DNA from: Verrucomicrobiaceae bacterium
Lineage (GTDB): Bacteria; Verrucomicrobiota; Verrucomicrobiia; Verrucomicrobiales; Verrucomicrobiaceae
NCBI GenBank assembly: GCA_015075365.1
Contig: JABTUN010000002.1
Span: 62,001 to 126,000, forward strand
Reading direction: 5' to 3'
DNA: 64,000 nucleotides
The notes under the pieces were generated by a model. That model was not told the DNA's origin and ran no database searches. It was given only the letters and a program-made list of their open reading frames with translations. The translations under genes were made by a program, and so were the position numbers. Position 1 is the first letter of the stretch; each line of letters starts with the position of its first letter. Positions 34,638-44,500 of this stretch are shown here, piece by piece.

Positions 34638-35042
34638 CTAAACGGGGCCGGGGCTGTTGTCTTGAGTGGATTTTGACGTGTGAAGCCAGTTTTGGAGGAA
34701 TTGGGAGCCGTAGTTCATCAACGCCTTTTTACCAAAGGTCATCAAGGGAACGGCCAGCAGGCCCAGCAGGCCGCGATGTTTAGCCGGAGCCGCCCCAAAG
34801 TCACGCGCATTGTCATCCCCGCGTCCACCGCCAGTGAGCAGGCGGAAGGCCAGCAGGCCCGCGCAGGCCGCGCCTGCGATCCAGGCGACGCGATGACGCT
34901 CCATGCTGCGCGCCACGAGCGCGCGGGGGCTGTACTCCTCCGCCACGAGCGCGGAGTTGCGCGCCAGCGCCATGCGGGCCAGTTCCAGATCACGCAGCGC
35001 GATCTGTTTCGCGCTCAGTCGTTCTTGCTGCTTGCCAGCCAT
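34638..35042 (-). CDS. Small membrane protein, YqjK-like position
   Basis: The 134-residue protein has a charged helical N-terminus (AKQIALRDLELARMALARN), a transmembrane segment (about 52-70), a short polar stretch, then a second hydrophobic segment (about 90-108) and a helical tail. It occupies the place that YqjK has after YqjD and YqjE in E. coli, and the layout of an amphipathic helix followed by a membrane helix is similar. Sequence similarity to YqjK itself is not established by eye. The gene overlaps the YqjE-like gene end by 28 bases. Confidence 0.6.
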   Translation of the reverse strand: MAGKQQERLSAKQIALRDLELARMALARNSALVAEEYSPRALVARSMERHRVAWIAGAACAGLLAFRLLTGGGRGDDNARDFGAAPAKHRGLLGLLAVPLMTFGKKALMNYGSQFLQNWLHTSKSTQDNSPGPV

Positions 35043-35422
35043 TCGCGGTCGCGGCGGAATTGATTGAATGTCTCCTCAAACAGGCGCATGCGGCGCAGCC
35101 GCAGCTTGAGGAGGATGAGAAAGAGGATGCCCAGGAAAAGATGCAGCCCCGCGCCGGCCAGAGCCACACGGGACCAATGCCAGCCCACGGCCTGCGCCAC
35201 CAGCAGCACCACGGGCGGCAGCGCCAGCAACCAGCCAAACACCAGGCATGAAGTCGTCATCACAAAGAGGCCCATCGTGCCGGCCAGACGCTGCCCGGCC
35301 TCCTGGCCTTCGATTTGCAGCAGCCTCCCGCGTGCCTCGACATAGAGTGCCACGGCGCGCAGCAGGCCCGTGACGCGGGGCCGCTCCTCGCTGCCGTTGC
35401 TGGCTGATGGGGGGGCTTCCAT
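35015..35422 (-). CDS. YqjE-like (phage holin/Holin-X superfamily) membrane protein
   Basis: The 135-residue protein has an N-terminal helical cytoplasmic part (YVEARGRLLQIEGQEAGQRL), two transmembrane helices (about 50-73 and 80-105) and a basic C-terminal tail (FRRDREWLASSKND). This matches the Putative Actinobacterial Holin-X/YqjE layout. Start choice is uncertain: the ATG at 35422 is used, but a TTG at 35470 that overlaps the upstream stop (TTGA) would add 16 residues and couple translation. It forms an operon with the DUF883 gene. Confidence 0.7.
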   Translation of the reverse strand: MEAPPSASNGSEERPRVTGLLRAVALYVEARGRLLQIEGQEAGQRLAGTMGLFVMTTSCLVFGWLLALPPVVLLVAQAVGWHWSRVALAGAGLHLFLGILFLILLKLRLRRMRLFEETFNQFRRDREWLASSKND

Positions 35423-35466
35423 GATGGAAAAAGGTGGCGGCCTCAGAGTGATACCATCACTGCCGC

Positions 35467-35844
35467 TCAACGCCGCAGCAACAGGCCCACAACAAATCCC
35501 ACGCCAAAGGCGGTGGCCAGTGCTTGCAGCGGCTTCTCGCGCGCGAATTTCTCCGCCTCGACGCGCAGGTCGGACACACGCGCCCGCGCTTCCTGCCAGG
35601 TCTCGTCCGCATAGTCGCGGAACTCGCCGGCCTTCTCCTTCAGATCCGCCGCGGCGGAGCCGGCGCTGTCCCGCACCTGCTGCACGCGCACGCCGGCGGC
35701 ATCGCGGAGTTCAGCCGCCTTTTGCGCGGCGGCCTGGCGGAGCTCCTCGGCGGCTTTCAGCGCGCTGGCCTTGGCGGCCTGGAACGGATCAATAGCCTGC
35801 GCCGGGGAGCCGAACGGAGAGTCGAGGGCTGGAGTGTCAGTCAT
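35467..35844 (-). CDS. YqjD/ElaB-like DUF883 membrane-anchored protein
   Basis: The 125-residue protein is an extended Ala/Lys/Glu-rich amphipathic helix (about 20-100) with repeated AELRDAAG- and ADLKEKAG-like heptads, and ends in a hydrophobic anchor (PLQALATAFGVGFVVGLLLRR). These are the features of DUF883 proteins ElaB and YqjD, which associate with ribosomes and anchor to the inner membrane in stationary phase in E. coli. In this window it heads the DUF883-YqjE-YqjK-like set found in E. coli order, then continues into two pilT genes. Confidence 0.8.
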   Translation of the reverse strand: MTDTPALDSPFGSPAQAIDPFQAAKASALKAAEELRQAAAQKAAELRDAAGVRVQQVRDSAGSAAADLKEKAGEFRDYADETWQEARARVSDLRVEAEKFAREKPLQALATAFGVGFVVGLLLRR

Positions 35845-36048
35845 GGTGCGGATGTGAAAAGGGTTTTCTAAACCTGCCCGAAATAGAACAAACGCCCTCT
35901 TTTGGCGAGAGGAAAGTGCTACCGCCTCCAGATGAGGTTTTCAGCGAAAGAATGCACTCCCTCAGGGTGTCTCCTTGCCATGCCGGAGGCTGCCGTCGTA
36001 GCATCCGGTGAATTGTTCCAAATCCAGCCCACCACCACCCAGCCGCTC

Positions 36049-37230
36049 ATGCGCCTCCTCCGCACCGCCGCCCTCGCCCTCTCCACCGCAGGCATCCTCG
36101 CCGCCGCGGACACACACAAACTCGTCCGTGTGTATGAAAAAATCCCGACGGAACGGCCCGTGGCCGTTGTGATCCCGGAGGACGGCACGCAGCGCCAGTT
36201 CCTGGCCCTCCAGCGTGGCAAGATTTTCATCCTGCCCGCCGATCCAAATGCAGCCGAGGCCAAAACCTTCCTCGACCTGAGCCCCCGTGGCATGGAGGCA
36301 AAGGACGGCCTGTTCGAAGAAGGCCTCAACGGCCTGGCCTTCCATCCGAAGTTCAAGGACAACGGCCTTTTTTATCTGTGCTACACGATGCAGAAGCCGA
36401 AGCGCATCCTCATCAGCGAGATGAAGGCCAACGGCGACACAGCCGACGAGAAAACCGAGCGCGTGATCCTGGAGATCCCGATGATAAACTGGAACCACCA
36501 CGGCGGGAACATCCTCTTTGGTCCCGACGGCTATCTTTATATGGGAATGGGTGACAACTCGAAGCGCAATGGCGAACTGAAAATGTCCCAGCTCAACGCC
36601 GTGCTCTACGGCAAGATCATCCGCATCGATGTGAACAGCCGCGAGTATGCGAACGCCTACGGCATCCCCGCGGACAACCCCTTTGCCAGCGGTGTGAACG
36701 CCCTGCCGCAGATCTACGCCACCGGCATCCGCAACCCGTGGGGCATGAGCTTTGACGCCAAAGGCCGCCTGTGGTGCGCTGATGTGGGCCAGGACCTCTG
36801 GGAGGAGATCAACTGGATCACCAACGGCGGCAATTACGGCTGGCAGTACCGCGAGGGGCCGGGCCCGTTCACGCTCTGCACAGACACGCCTCCCGCCGAC
36901 GCGAAGTTCATCGAGCCCGTCCATGCCTACAACCACGGCGAGGGCTTGAGCATTACCGGCGGCTATGTTTACACCGGCAATGCCCTTCCAGAACTGGCCG
37001 GAGCTTATATCTACGGTGACTTCGTGCTCGGCAAAGTATGGGCGCTCAAGACGGATGACAGTGGCAAGGTGCTCAGCAACGAGCTTCTTTTCACCAGCCC
37101 GCAGACACCGGCCAGTGATCCGAAAAAGAAGCCCACCGTGCTGATCAAGCCCACGGCCTTCTGCCCGGCCGCGAACGGTGACATCCTCGTGCTCGACTGG
37201 AACGGCGGCATCTACAAGCTGGCAAAATAA
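36049..37230 (+). CDS. Secreted PQQ-dependent sugar dehydrogenase, glucose/sorbosone type
   Basis: The 393-residue protein has a signal peptide (1-20, LAAADT). It then has the soluble glucose/sorbosone dehydrogenase (GSDH) beta-propeller pattern: LNGLAFHPKFKDNGLFYLCY, the HHGGNILFGPDGYLYMGMGD segment with the catalytic-type histidine region, VLYGKIIRIDV, YATGIRNPWGMSFD, ADVGQDLWEEIN and GGNYGW. These enzymes oxidise aldoses in the periplasm using PQQ and pass electrons to the respiratory chain. The ATG at 36049 lies directly at the signal peptide; the frame is open upstream but with no signal. No PQQ biosynthesis genes are nearby. Confidence 0.88.
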   Translation: MRLLRTAALALSTAGILAAADTHKLVRVYEKIPTERPVAVVIPEDGTQRQFLALQRGKIFILPADPNAAEAKTFLDLSPRGMEAKDGLFEEGLNGLAFHPKFKDNGLFYLCYTMQKPKRILISEMKANGDTADEKTERVILEIPMINWNHHGGNILFGPDGYLYMGMGDNSKRNGELKMSQLNAVLYGKIIRIDVNSREYANAYGIPADNPFASGVNALPQIYATGIRNPWGMSFDAKGRLWCADVGQDLWEEINWITNGGNYGWQYREGPGPFTLCTDTPPADAKFIEPVHAYNHGEGLSITGGYVYTGNALPELAGAYIYGDFVLGKVWALKTDDSGKVLSNELLFTSPQTPASDPKKKPTVLIKPTAFCPAANGDILVLDWNGGIYKLAK

Positions 37231-37348
37231 CCTGGCTTGAATTTGCAACGAACGGCGTCGCCGGAGGTCGAATGAGCGGGCGCGGGAGGCAAAACGTGCT
37301 TGCCCGCCACCACCTGCGTCGTGCATACTCCCGTTTCCTCTCCCCCTG

Positions 37349-38365
37349 ATGAGATTCGCCTCTGTTTATCTTATTGCCTCGATTATCCTGGCGGCCTGGC
37401 TGCCCGCGCCGGCCGCTGACGTTCAACTGTACGGCGTGAGCAAGACTCGTTCGTATGCCCAGGTTTCGCCGGGCGCGGCGGCGTTGTTCCCGACCAACGC
37501 GTTCACCTTTGCCGTGTTCGTCGTTCCCACCACACTCACCTCGGTGACCAGCAGCGCCTACACGAAACCGGGCGGGACCGCCCAGGCCATGAACCGCCCG
37601 CCGGAGAGCCTCACTTTTTCCGCCGGTGCCCAGTACAACACACAGGCATTGATGGATGCGGAGTTCCCCAATGGCAGCTATGCCTTTGCCATGGTGGTGA
37701 CGTCGGACCTTCCGGTTTTCAACCGTTCCACATCCCTTTCGCTGACAGGTGACGGCTACCCCAACGAGCCTGTCATCGTCAATTTTGCCGCGATGCAGAA
37801 TGTCGATTGGACGCAGCCCCTCACCGTGCAGTGGAACCCGTTTGTGGGCGGGGACACCCAGTATGATTTCATCCAGTTGGTGATCACGCGGGCGAATGGA
37901 AGCCGCCTGTGGGCCAGTCCCGACGCCGGCCAGACCGGAGCGCTCAATGGCGCGGCCACGCAGGTCACCATTCCCGCAAACACGCTGGTGCCGGGCGAGA
38001 GCTACAAGGCCACGCTGGGCTTCGTCAACGCCACCGTCAATTTCACCGGCTACGCCATGGGCTACCCCAATGCATTTAATCCCTCCCCCATCGTGCCCGG
38101 CGTGGCCACTTACAGTTCCACCACCACCTTTGACATTACCGCGCCCGGCAGCACTCCATCTCTTATCATCACTCCAGGTGCTGGCGGCAGCCTAAACCTC
38201 TTCTGGAATGCGGATATCGGCCGCACTTACAGCCTGCGGAGCTCCCCAGACTTGCTGATTTGGACTCTCGTGCAGGACATCACGGCAGACGCGACCTCTG
38301 AAACGGTCAACATCACTCCGCCAAACGGGGCCACCACCCTGTTTTACCGGCTGTTCAAGCCTTGA
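37349..38365 (+). CDS. Secreted hypothetical protein with verrucomicrobial C-terminal domain
   Basis: The 338-residue protein has a signal peptide (1-22, APAADV) and an all-beta Thr/Asn/Gly-rich body with no recognised domain. From about residue 270 it has a pattern of GGSLNLFWNADIGRTYSLRSSPDLLIW followed by a short strand and the terminal LFYRLFKP. A similar arrangement (a Y-x-L/V-x-S segment, then a terminal FxR or YxR) ends several other secreted proteins in this window. It is convergent with the DUF937 gene, with 20 bases between the stops. The function is unknown. Confidence 0.7.
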   Translation: MRFASVYLIASIILAAWLPAPAADVQLYGVSKTRSYAQVSPGAAALFPTNAFTFAVFVVPTTLTSVTSSAYTKPGGTAQAMNRPPESLTFSAGAQYNTQALMDAEFPNGSYAFAMVVTSDLPVFNRSTSLSLTGDGYPNEPVIVNFAAMQNVDWTQPLTVQWNPFVGGDTQYDFIQLVITRANGSRLWASPDAGQTGALNGAATQVTIPANTLVPGESYKATLGFVNATVNFTGYAMGYPNAFNPSPIVPGVATYSSTTTFDITAPGSTPSLIITPGAGGSLNLFWNADIGRTYSLRSSPDLLIWTLVQDITADATSETVNITPPNGATTLFYRLFKP

Positions 38366-38385
38366 CCGGCTTTGCAGCCCCAGCG

Positions 38386-38823
38386 TCAGCGTTTCCCCAG
38401 CAGGCTGCCGAGATTGCTGGTGATCACGCTCGTCAGCACGCTCTGAAGCTGGCTTCCAGAGGGTGTGTTGTTGTCGATCTTGCCAGAGGGCGTCAATTTG
38501 TCGATCACCTGCGGCAGAAACTGCGCCAGCAGGGGCAGCAGCGTCTCCGCCCGCCCGCCCATCTTGCCTGTGAGGCGTTCAATGGCCTCGTCCCCCAGCG
38601 CGGAGCGCAGTTGGTCCTGGTCCATCGTCTGATTCTCGCTGGTGGAGACCCAGGATTCAAAGTGCGCGCCAAATCCCGCCTGTTGAAAGCGGCCCATCAA
38701 GCCCTCCAGCCCACCTGCATTGCCCAGCAGCTCCGCCAGCATCGAGGCTGGATCTTGTTTGGATAGCGAGCCGCCGAGCATGCCGCCCAGCGCGTTTTTG
38801 GCGAGTGAATCGAGGAGTCCCAT
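38386..38823 (-). CDS. YidB-like DUF937 family protein
   Basis: The 145-residue protein has the DUF937 pattern: an N-terminal MGLLDSLAKNALGGMLGG, then a mostly helical Leu/Gly/Gln-rich region, VGGRAETLLPLLAQFLPQVIDKLTPSG, and a short Ser/Leu-rich tail ending LGSLLGKR. YidB-like proteins are cytoplasmic and of unknown biochemical role. The start ATG at 38823 faces a divergent gene whose ATG is at 38940. No partner genes are informative. Confidence 0.8.
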   Translation of the reverse strand: MGLLDSLAKNALGGMLGGSLSKQDPASMLAELLGNAGGLEGLMGRFQQAGFGAHFESWVSTSENQTMDQDQLRSALGDEAIERLTGKMGGRAETLLPLLAQFLPQVIDKLTPSGKIDNNTPSGSQLQSVLTSVITSNLGSLLGKR

Positions 38824-38939
38824 GGCTGCGGCGAGTTAGCGGCCCGGCCTCCGGATGTCAACGCCGCATCTGCGCGGTAGTCAGGTTTAGAAAGTGCTGG
38901 CCCTCGCCCGGCCGCTGTCTAGGCTCATTCCACCCCCAA

Positions 38940-39467
38940 ATGCCCACTGAATACGACATCCAATACGCCCTGGAGAACACGCATGTGCTCCATGAGCCGG
39001 ACCGGCGCATCAACACCTTTGGTTCCACCAAGTTCGAGTTCCAGCTCGTTTCCGAACTCATGGACACAGTGGATGCCGTGCGCGTGCGGGAGGGGAGCAT
39101 CGAGGCGGAAAAACCGCTCATTCTGCGCCCCGAGATCAACAGTGACTTCGATTTCGAAGGCTTTGGCCCCGAGGTGGCCGCTTTTGGCGAGTTTTTGAAG
39201 GAGAACGTTCACAAGCTCGCCGTGCTCAAATACGGCTTCAAATTCCGCAAGACCGACATCCAGGAGCAGATTGTGCATGAATCCATGGACGAGGTCTGCG
39301 GCAAGCTGCGCGCCCAAGTCCGTGCTGATGGCAACCCCATGCGCGCCATCATCCAGGGCGTGGACGACACCTGGGAGGTCTGCCTGCTGAAATTCACCGT
39401 CGAGATGATCGAAAAGTCTCACAACATCAACCTCTTCGACTTCAAGCGCCGCGGTCTCCTCGGCTGA
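38940..39467 (+). CDS. Conserved hypothetical protein (175 aa)
   Basis: The 175-residue soluble, acidic protein has balanced composition and no signal peptide. It starts MPTEYDIQYALENTHVL, and later contains charged, well-structured sequence (for example FEFQLVSELMDTVDAVRVRE; GNPMRAIIQGVDDTWEV). I do not recognise the family. It lies 36 bases ahead of the LysM-protein gene, which is followed by accA, and the three are co-oriented with short gaps, suggesting an operon. The frame begins at 38940, well before the first conserved-looking residues, and a longer upstream extension is unlike protein. Confidence 0.6.
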   Translation: MPTEYDIQYALENTHVLHEPDRRINTFGSTKFEFQLVSELMDTVDAVRVREGSIEAEKPLILRPEINSDFDFEGFGPEVAAFGEFLKENVHKLAVLKYGFKFRKTDIQEQIVHESMDEVCGKLRAQVRADGNPMRAIIQGVDDTWEVCLLKFTVEMIEKSHNINLFDFKRRGLLG

Positions 39468-39503
39468 ACCTGACATTTCATATCTGGAATCTCACATCTC
39501 CTG

Positions 39504-40442
39504 ATGGCCAAGGCACAGTTCAAACTCCTGCTCTTCCTCATCACCGTCGGCCTCTTCGCCGGCGTGGTGGCCACGGGCTGGTGGGTGTATGAAAACATCC
39601 TTCTGCGGGAGCAACGCGTGCAGGAGGACCTCGCCGCCATGAAAGGCAAGGACCGCCCGCGTGTCGATCCCGGCGCACGTCGCTTCGAGGCCGCCATCGA
39701 TCTCATCAAAGGCGGCGGCATCAACGACGGGCGCGAGGCGCTCTACCGCCTGCTACAGCAGTTTCCGGAGTCGCCCACCTGCGCCGAGGCGCGCCGCATC
39801 ATCGGGGAAATCAACATGGACCAGCTCTTTTCCCCCGCCCATGCCGCGGGCAAAAAAGAGTACATCGTTCAACCCGGCGATTCTCTGAACCTCATCGCCC
39901 AGAAGAACAACACCAACGTGGACTTCATCATCCGCCTCAACAGCATGATGAGCACCACACTCCAGCCTGGCGACCGCCTCCTGATCGCCCCCATCGAGTT
40001 CAACCTCGGCGTCGTGGTGGCCAAAAAACAGGTGCTGCTCAACCGGAAAGTCGGGGACAAGGAATACCTCTTCAAACAGTACAACGCGCAGGACATCCGC
40101 CTTCCTCCCGGCACCAAGGTCCCCTTCCCTTATGAGATCGGCGTCAAATCCGCTCTTATCGACGGCAAACCCGTGTCCAGCACCGATCCGCGCTACCTGG
40201 AGGCGGAAAAATGGATTCCCGCCACCAAGCCCGGCATCGTCTTCCGCACCCCGCCTGTCGCAAAAGCCATCCCTGTCACCCCTGCCGCCGCGCCAGAGAA
40301 GGCAAAAGGTAAAACTCCCGCCGCAGAGGCCCCTGTCGTGCTTGAGCCGCCGCGGGAGACCGGCATCTTCCTCGCCCGCGAAGACCTTGAAGAACTTTTC
40401 GCGCTCATCCGCCGCGGCTCGAAGCTCGAGATCGCGCGCTGA
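39504..40442 (+). CDS. LysM-domain cell-envelope protein
   Basis: The 312-residue protein has an N-terminal signal anchor (6-28) followed by a helical segment resembling a TPR-like region (60-105). One LysM domain is present at about 118-163 (KEYIVQPGDSLNLIAQKNN and LQPGDRLLI). A C-terminal half of beta-rich sequence follows, ending with a Pro/Ala/Lys-rich linker. LysM binds peptidoglycan N-acetylglucosamine. No L,D-transpeptidase HxGxxxS(H)GC motif or peptidase residues are seen, so it is not obviously an enzyme. It is 36 bases before accA, on the same strand. Confidence 0.85.
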   Translation: MAKAQFKLLLFLITVGLFAGVVATGWWVYENILLREQRVQEDLAAMKGKDRPRVDPGARRFEAAIDLIKGGGINDGREALYRLLQQFPESPTCAEARRIIGEINMDQLFSPAHAAGKKEYIVQPGDSLNLIAQKNNTNVDFIIRLNSMMSTTLQPGDRLLIAPIEFNLGVVVAKKQVLLNRKVGDKEYLFKQYNAQDIRLPPGTKVPFPYEIGVKSALIDGKPVSSTDPRYLEAEKWIPATKPGIVFRTPPVAKAIPVTPAAAPEKAKGKTPAAEAPVVLEPPRETGIFLAREDLEELFALIRRGSKLEIAR

Positions 40443-40477
40443 GTCCCGCCCTCACAATCACCATCCCCTTCCATCCG

Positions 40478-41437
40478 ATGAAACAAGTCCTCGAATTCGA
40501 AAAACCCGTCATCAAGCTCCGCGACGAGGTGGAGGAGGCCCGCAAAAAATATGCCTCCAAGCCTTCCGACAAGCTCGCCCAACAGATCACCGACCTCGAA
40601 GCGAAGCTCGACAAACTCCAGCGTGAGGTCCACGCTAACCTCAATCCCTGGCAGCGCGTGCAAATCTCCCGCCATATCAACCGGCCCTTCATGCTGGATT
40701 ATGTGAAGCACATCTGCGATGAGTTCGTGGAGCTTCACGGTGACCGCCACATCGGCGATGACAACGCCATGCCCGCGGGTTTCGCCACCATCGGCGGCGT
40801 GCGTGTCGCCATCGTGGGCCATCAAAAGGGCCGGGACACCAAGGAGAACCTCCTCCGCAACTTCGGCAGCGCACATCCGGAGGGCTACCGCAAGGCCCTC
40901 CGCCTCATGCGCATGGCGGAGAAGTTCAGCCTGCCCATCGTCACCCTCATCGACACCCCCGGCGCCTTCCCCGGAATCGGTGCGGAGGAACGCAACATCG
41001 CCGAAGCCATCGCCTTCAACCTGCGTGAGATGATGACCCTGCGCACGCCTGTCATCGCCGTCGTCATCGGTGAGGGCGGCAGCGGCGGTGCGCTCGGCAT
41101 CGGCATCGCCGACAGGGTGCTCATGATGGAAAACGCGTACTACAGTGTCATCAGCCCCGAAGGCTGCGCCGCCATCCTCTGGAAGCACCGCGAGCACGCG
41201 CCCGAGGCGGCCTCAGCCCTCAAACTCAGCGCCCAGGACCTCAAGACGCTCAACATCATCGACGGCATCATTCCAGAGCCCATCGGCGGCGCCCACAACG
41301 ACCACGCTGCCGCCGCCCAGGCACTGAAGGAAGCCGTGCTGGCCGCCATCAGCGAACTCTCCCGTGTCCCCGCCGCGAAATTGCTCGACCAGCGCTACGA
41401 CAAGTTCCGCGCCCTCGGCCAGTTCACCGAGGCGTAA
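40478..41437 (+). CDS. accA: Acetyl-CoA carboxylase carboxyltransferase subunit alpha
   Basis: The 319-residue protein matches AccA across its full length. The N-terminal EFEKPVIKL and LQREVHANLNPWQRVQISRH, the HGDRHIGDDNAMPAGFATI segment, GHQKGRDTKEN, TLIDTPGAFPGIGAEERN and the oxyanion/CoA region GEGGSGGALGIGIADRVLMMENAYYSVISPEGCA are all present. AccA and AccD form the carboxyltransferase that transfers CO2 from biotin to acetyl-CoA, the first step of fatty acid synthesis, in the cytoplasm. accD is not in this window. The start ATG at 40478 gives the usual length. Confidence 0.97.
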   Translation: MKQVLEFEKPVIKLRDEVEEARKKYASKPSDKLAQQITDLEAKLDKLQREVHANLNPWQRVQISRHINRPFMLDYVKHICDEFVELHGDRHIGDDNAMPAGFATIGGVRVAIVGHQKGRDTKENLLRNFGSAHPEGYRKALRLMRMAEKFSLPIVTLIDTPGAFPGIGAEERNIAEAIAFNLREMMTLRTPVIAVVIGEGGSGGALGIGIADRVLMMENAYYSVISPEGCAAILWKHREHAPEAASALKLSAQDLKTLNIIDGIIPEPIGGAHNDHAAAAQALKEAVLAAISELSRVPAAKLLDQRYDKFRALGQFTEA

Positions 41438-41584
41438 TCCACGCACCAGCGGTCAGGAAACCCGGCTTGGAAATAGAAGCAGGCGGCCGCAAAGCCCCTG
41501 TTTCAGCACAAACCACATGGCATCCAGGCATGCCTTCATGATTCCGATTGACGCGCAGGTTCGTTTTTCGGCATCATTTGGAGC

Positions 41585-44500
41585 ATGGCTGACTCAAATG
41601 CTGTAAATGCTTCCCCCGACCTGGATTTGACCTCCCATCCATTTTCAGAAGAGGCTGTCAGGACAAAGGAAGAGAAGGAAATCATCCAGCAACGCCAGTT
41701 GCGCAAAATGCCAGGTGCCACTGAAAGCACCCACCTGACCGGCCTGGCCCTGTCAGGCGGCGGCATTCGCAGTGCCACCTTCTCGCTGGGAGTGCTGCAA
41801 ACCCTGTGCAAGCTGCCGCTGTCCGTGCTGACAAAGACGGACGTCACAACACGGCCGCTGATCGAGTTCGTGGATTATTTGTCCACCGTCTCGGGCGGGG
41901 GCTATATCGGCTCCTGGTTCGTGGCCAACCGCAGGCGGGAACGGCAGGAGATGCACCTTAAACAACGCGACACCAAGGCGAAGAAGCTCACAGGCGTGTC
42001 CTTTGCCGTCGATCAGTCCGCGGATGAAAACTGCACTGGCTGCGAGACGGCGACGGAACCGGTGGCGCACCTGCGGCGCTACAGCCACTACCTGAACCCC
42101 GATCCAGGCGTCATGAGCGCGGACACATGGACGATGGTGACGATCTGGCTGCGGAACACGGTGCTGATCCAGGCGATGGTGTTCTGCGTGGTGGCATGCT
42201 GCTTCATGCTGCCGCATCTGTGGCTTCGGGTCGTCAATGGCGTGACCTGGCTGCTGGATGACAACAAAGACGGCCAGTATGTGTGGATGAACGCCACCTC
42301 CGGCATCTCGTCCTTCCGCTGGACGGAGGGCATGTTTCCCCTGGCGATCCTGGTCTGCCTGGGCACCGCTTGCTGGCATGCCCGAAAAGAGGTCCAGCTC
42401 TTCTTTGAAGACAAGAAAGTGGACAGCGGCGATGCCTCCGCCGATTCGATCAAGCCCATCGACCAGGCGCGGGTGCAAAAGCGGATCGTGCTGCCTGCGG
42501 TGGTGGCAGCGCTGCTGACCACCCTATGGCTGTGGCTGCATCACGAGCGCTTGAATGCTCAACAGAAGCTGATCGAGGGCCTCAAGCAGGCGGAGCCTGC
42601 GATCACCGGCAACAGCTACCTGGACTCCTGGATGAGCGCGATCCAAGGACAGGTGCGGGATGTCCAGGCCTCCGAGGTCCTCAAAGAGGCTACTCTCGCC
42701 AACTGGGCCAGTGGTTTGGAGACGACATCCATCCTGGCCTCTCCCTGGATGCTGCTGCTGACGCTTGCGGTTGCCTTGATGGCGCAGCGGCTCATGTGGC
42801 TGAAGGAAGACAAGGAAGCCCAGGAGGCGCGTGGCGGCCCGTTCTGGCCGGCGTTTTGCCGACATCTGGGCTCACGGATCGCATTCTGGCTCAGCACGAA
42901 CGCGCCGCGGCCCGAGGAACCTGGCCCGGTGAGAAAAGCATGGAAGCCATGGCTGGCGCAAATGAGGCGTGAGGGCCTTCGACGTGTGCTCTTTTATGTG
43001 GCGCTCCTGTGCGGGTCCTTGTTCAGCCTGTACCTGATCGACGAGGCCTTCCGCAGCCTCCACGAGACCAAGATCGCCTTCTCACGCCCAGAACCCGAAA
43101 TGCACCTGGAACTGGAAATGCCACGCGGCCAGCTCAGCGCGGACTACACAGCCGCCGGTGCCACGCGAAACGAATTCGAGATCGGCATCGGCCTGGCTGC
43201 AGTGCTGGGGCCGGCCATGATGGTGCTGAAATACATCTTCATGCTGATCCTGGCGCTGGGACTGGCCGGGCGGCGCATGTTTGACAATGTGCGCGAGTGG
43301 TGGAGCCGCGTGGGCGCCTGGCTCATGATTTATAGCATGGCGATCCTGGCGCTCTGCGGCATCTCCCTGTTCGGCCCCATCGTGTTCGACTGGATTGGTG
43401 ACCGTCTCAGCGTGTGGGTGCAGGGGGGCGTCGTCACCGGCTGGCTGGCCACGCTGATCACCACACTGCTCATGGGCAGGAGCGAGAAGAGCGGCAATGA
43501 GAAAAAGACGCCCGTGATCAACCTCGACAACGCGGCGCTCGTGGTGCTGCTGGGTCTGCTCTTCGGCGGCGCCTGGATCGTGCGCTTCATGCTCACACCG
43601 GAGGGTTTCTCACCGCAGGGAGATGATCCGCTTCTGCTACAAACACTGGCAGAGGGGAGGCACGGCTGGTGGAGGTTTGGCGGCGTCTTTGCAGGACTGC
43701 TCGTGGCCGCCGCGGTGCTGGTATGGCGCGTCGATTTGAACGAGTTCTCGATGAACCACTTCTACCGCAACCGCCTCGTGCGCTGTTACCTAGGAGGCGC
43801 CACTCACCGGAAGGACGACCGCCGCCCCCATCCCTTCACCGGCTTTGAGTTTCGGGACGACCAGCCGCTGGCGTGCTTCACCACCGCTGAAAGTCATCCT
43901 GGACCATACCCGCTCATCAACACTGCTCTCAACACCTCCCAAGGCGGCGATCTGGACGTGCAGGAGCGCAAGGCGGAGTCCTTCCTGCTGAGTCCTCTCT
44001 TTTGCGGCTCCCAGCGCCGCCGCCTCACGATCCCGGAGAAGGAAAAAAGCCGAGTCAACGAAGGCTTCCGCCCCACGAGGCTCTACATGAGCGGCGGCTC
44101 CGGCGACAAGGCCGAGCAGGACCCCGACATGTCCGGCAACGGCCCCCATCCCGCACGCGCCGCCGCTGCCGGCATCAAGATCGGCACCGCCATGTCCATC
44201 TCCGGCGCGGCGGCCAGCCCAAACTCCGGTTACCACACCTCTCCCGTGCTGGCCTTTCTCATGACCATCTTCAACGCGCGCCTTGGCTGGTGGGTGCCCA
44301 ATCCCGCCAAGAATGAAAAGGCCCTCTGGCAGAGGCAGGCGCCCGCCTTCCCCGGTTACCTCAAATACCTCACCTTTGAGCTTTTCGGCTCCGCCACACC
44401 GGACTCGGGTTTTGTCTATCTATCCGACGGCGGCCACTTCGAGAATCTCGGCATCTACGAACTCGTGCGCCGCCGCTGCCGTTTCATCATCGCCATTGAC

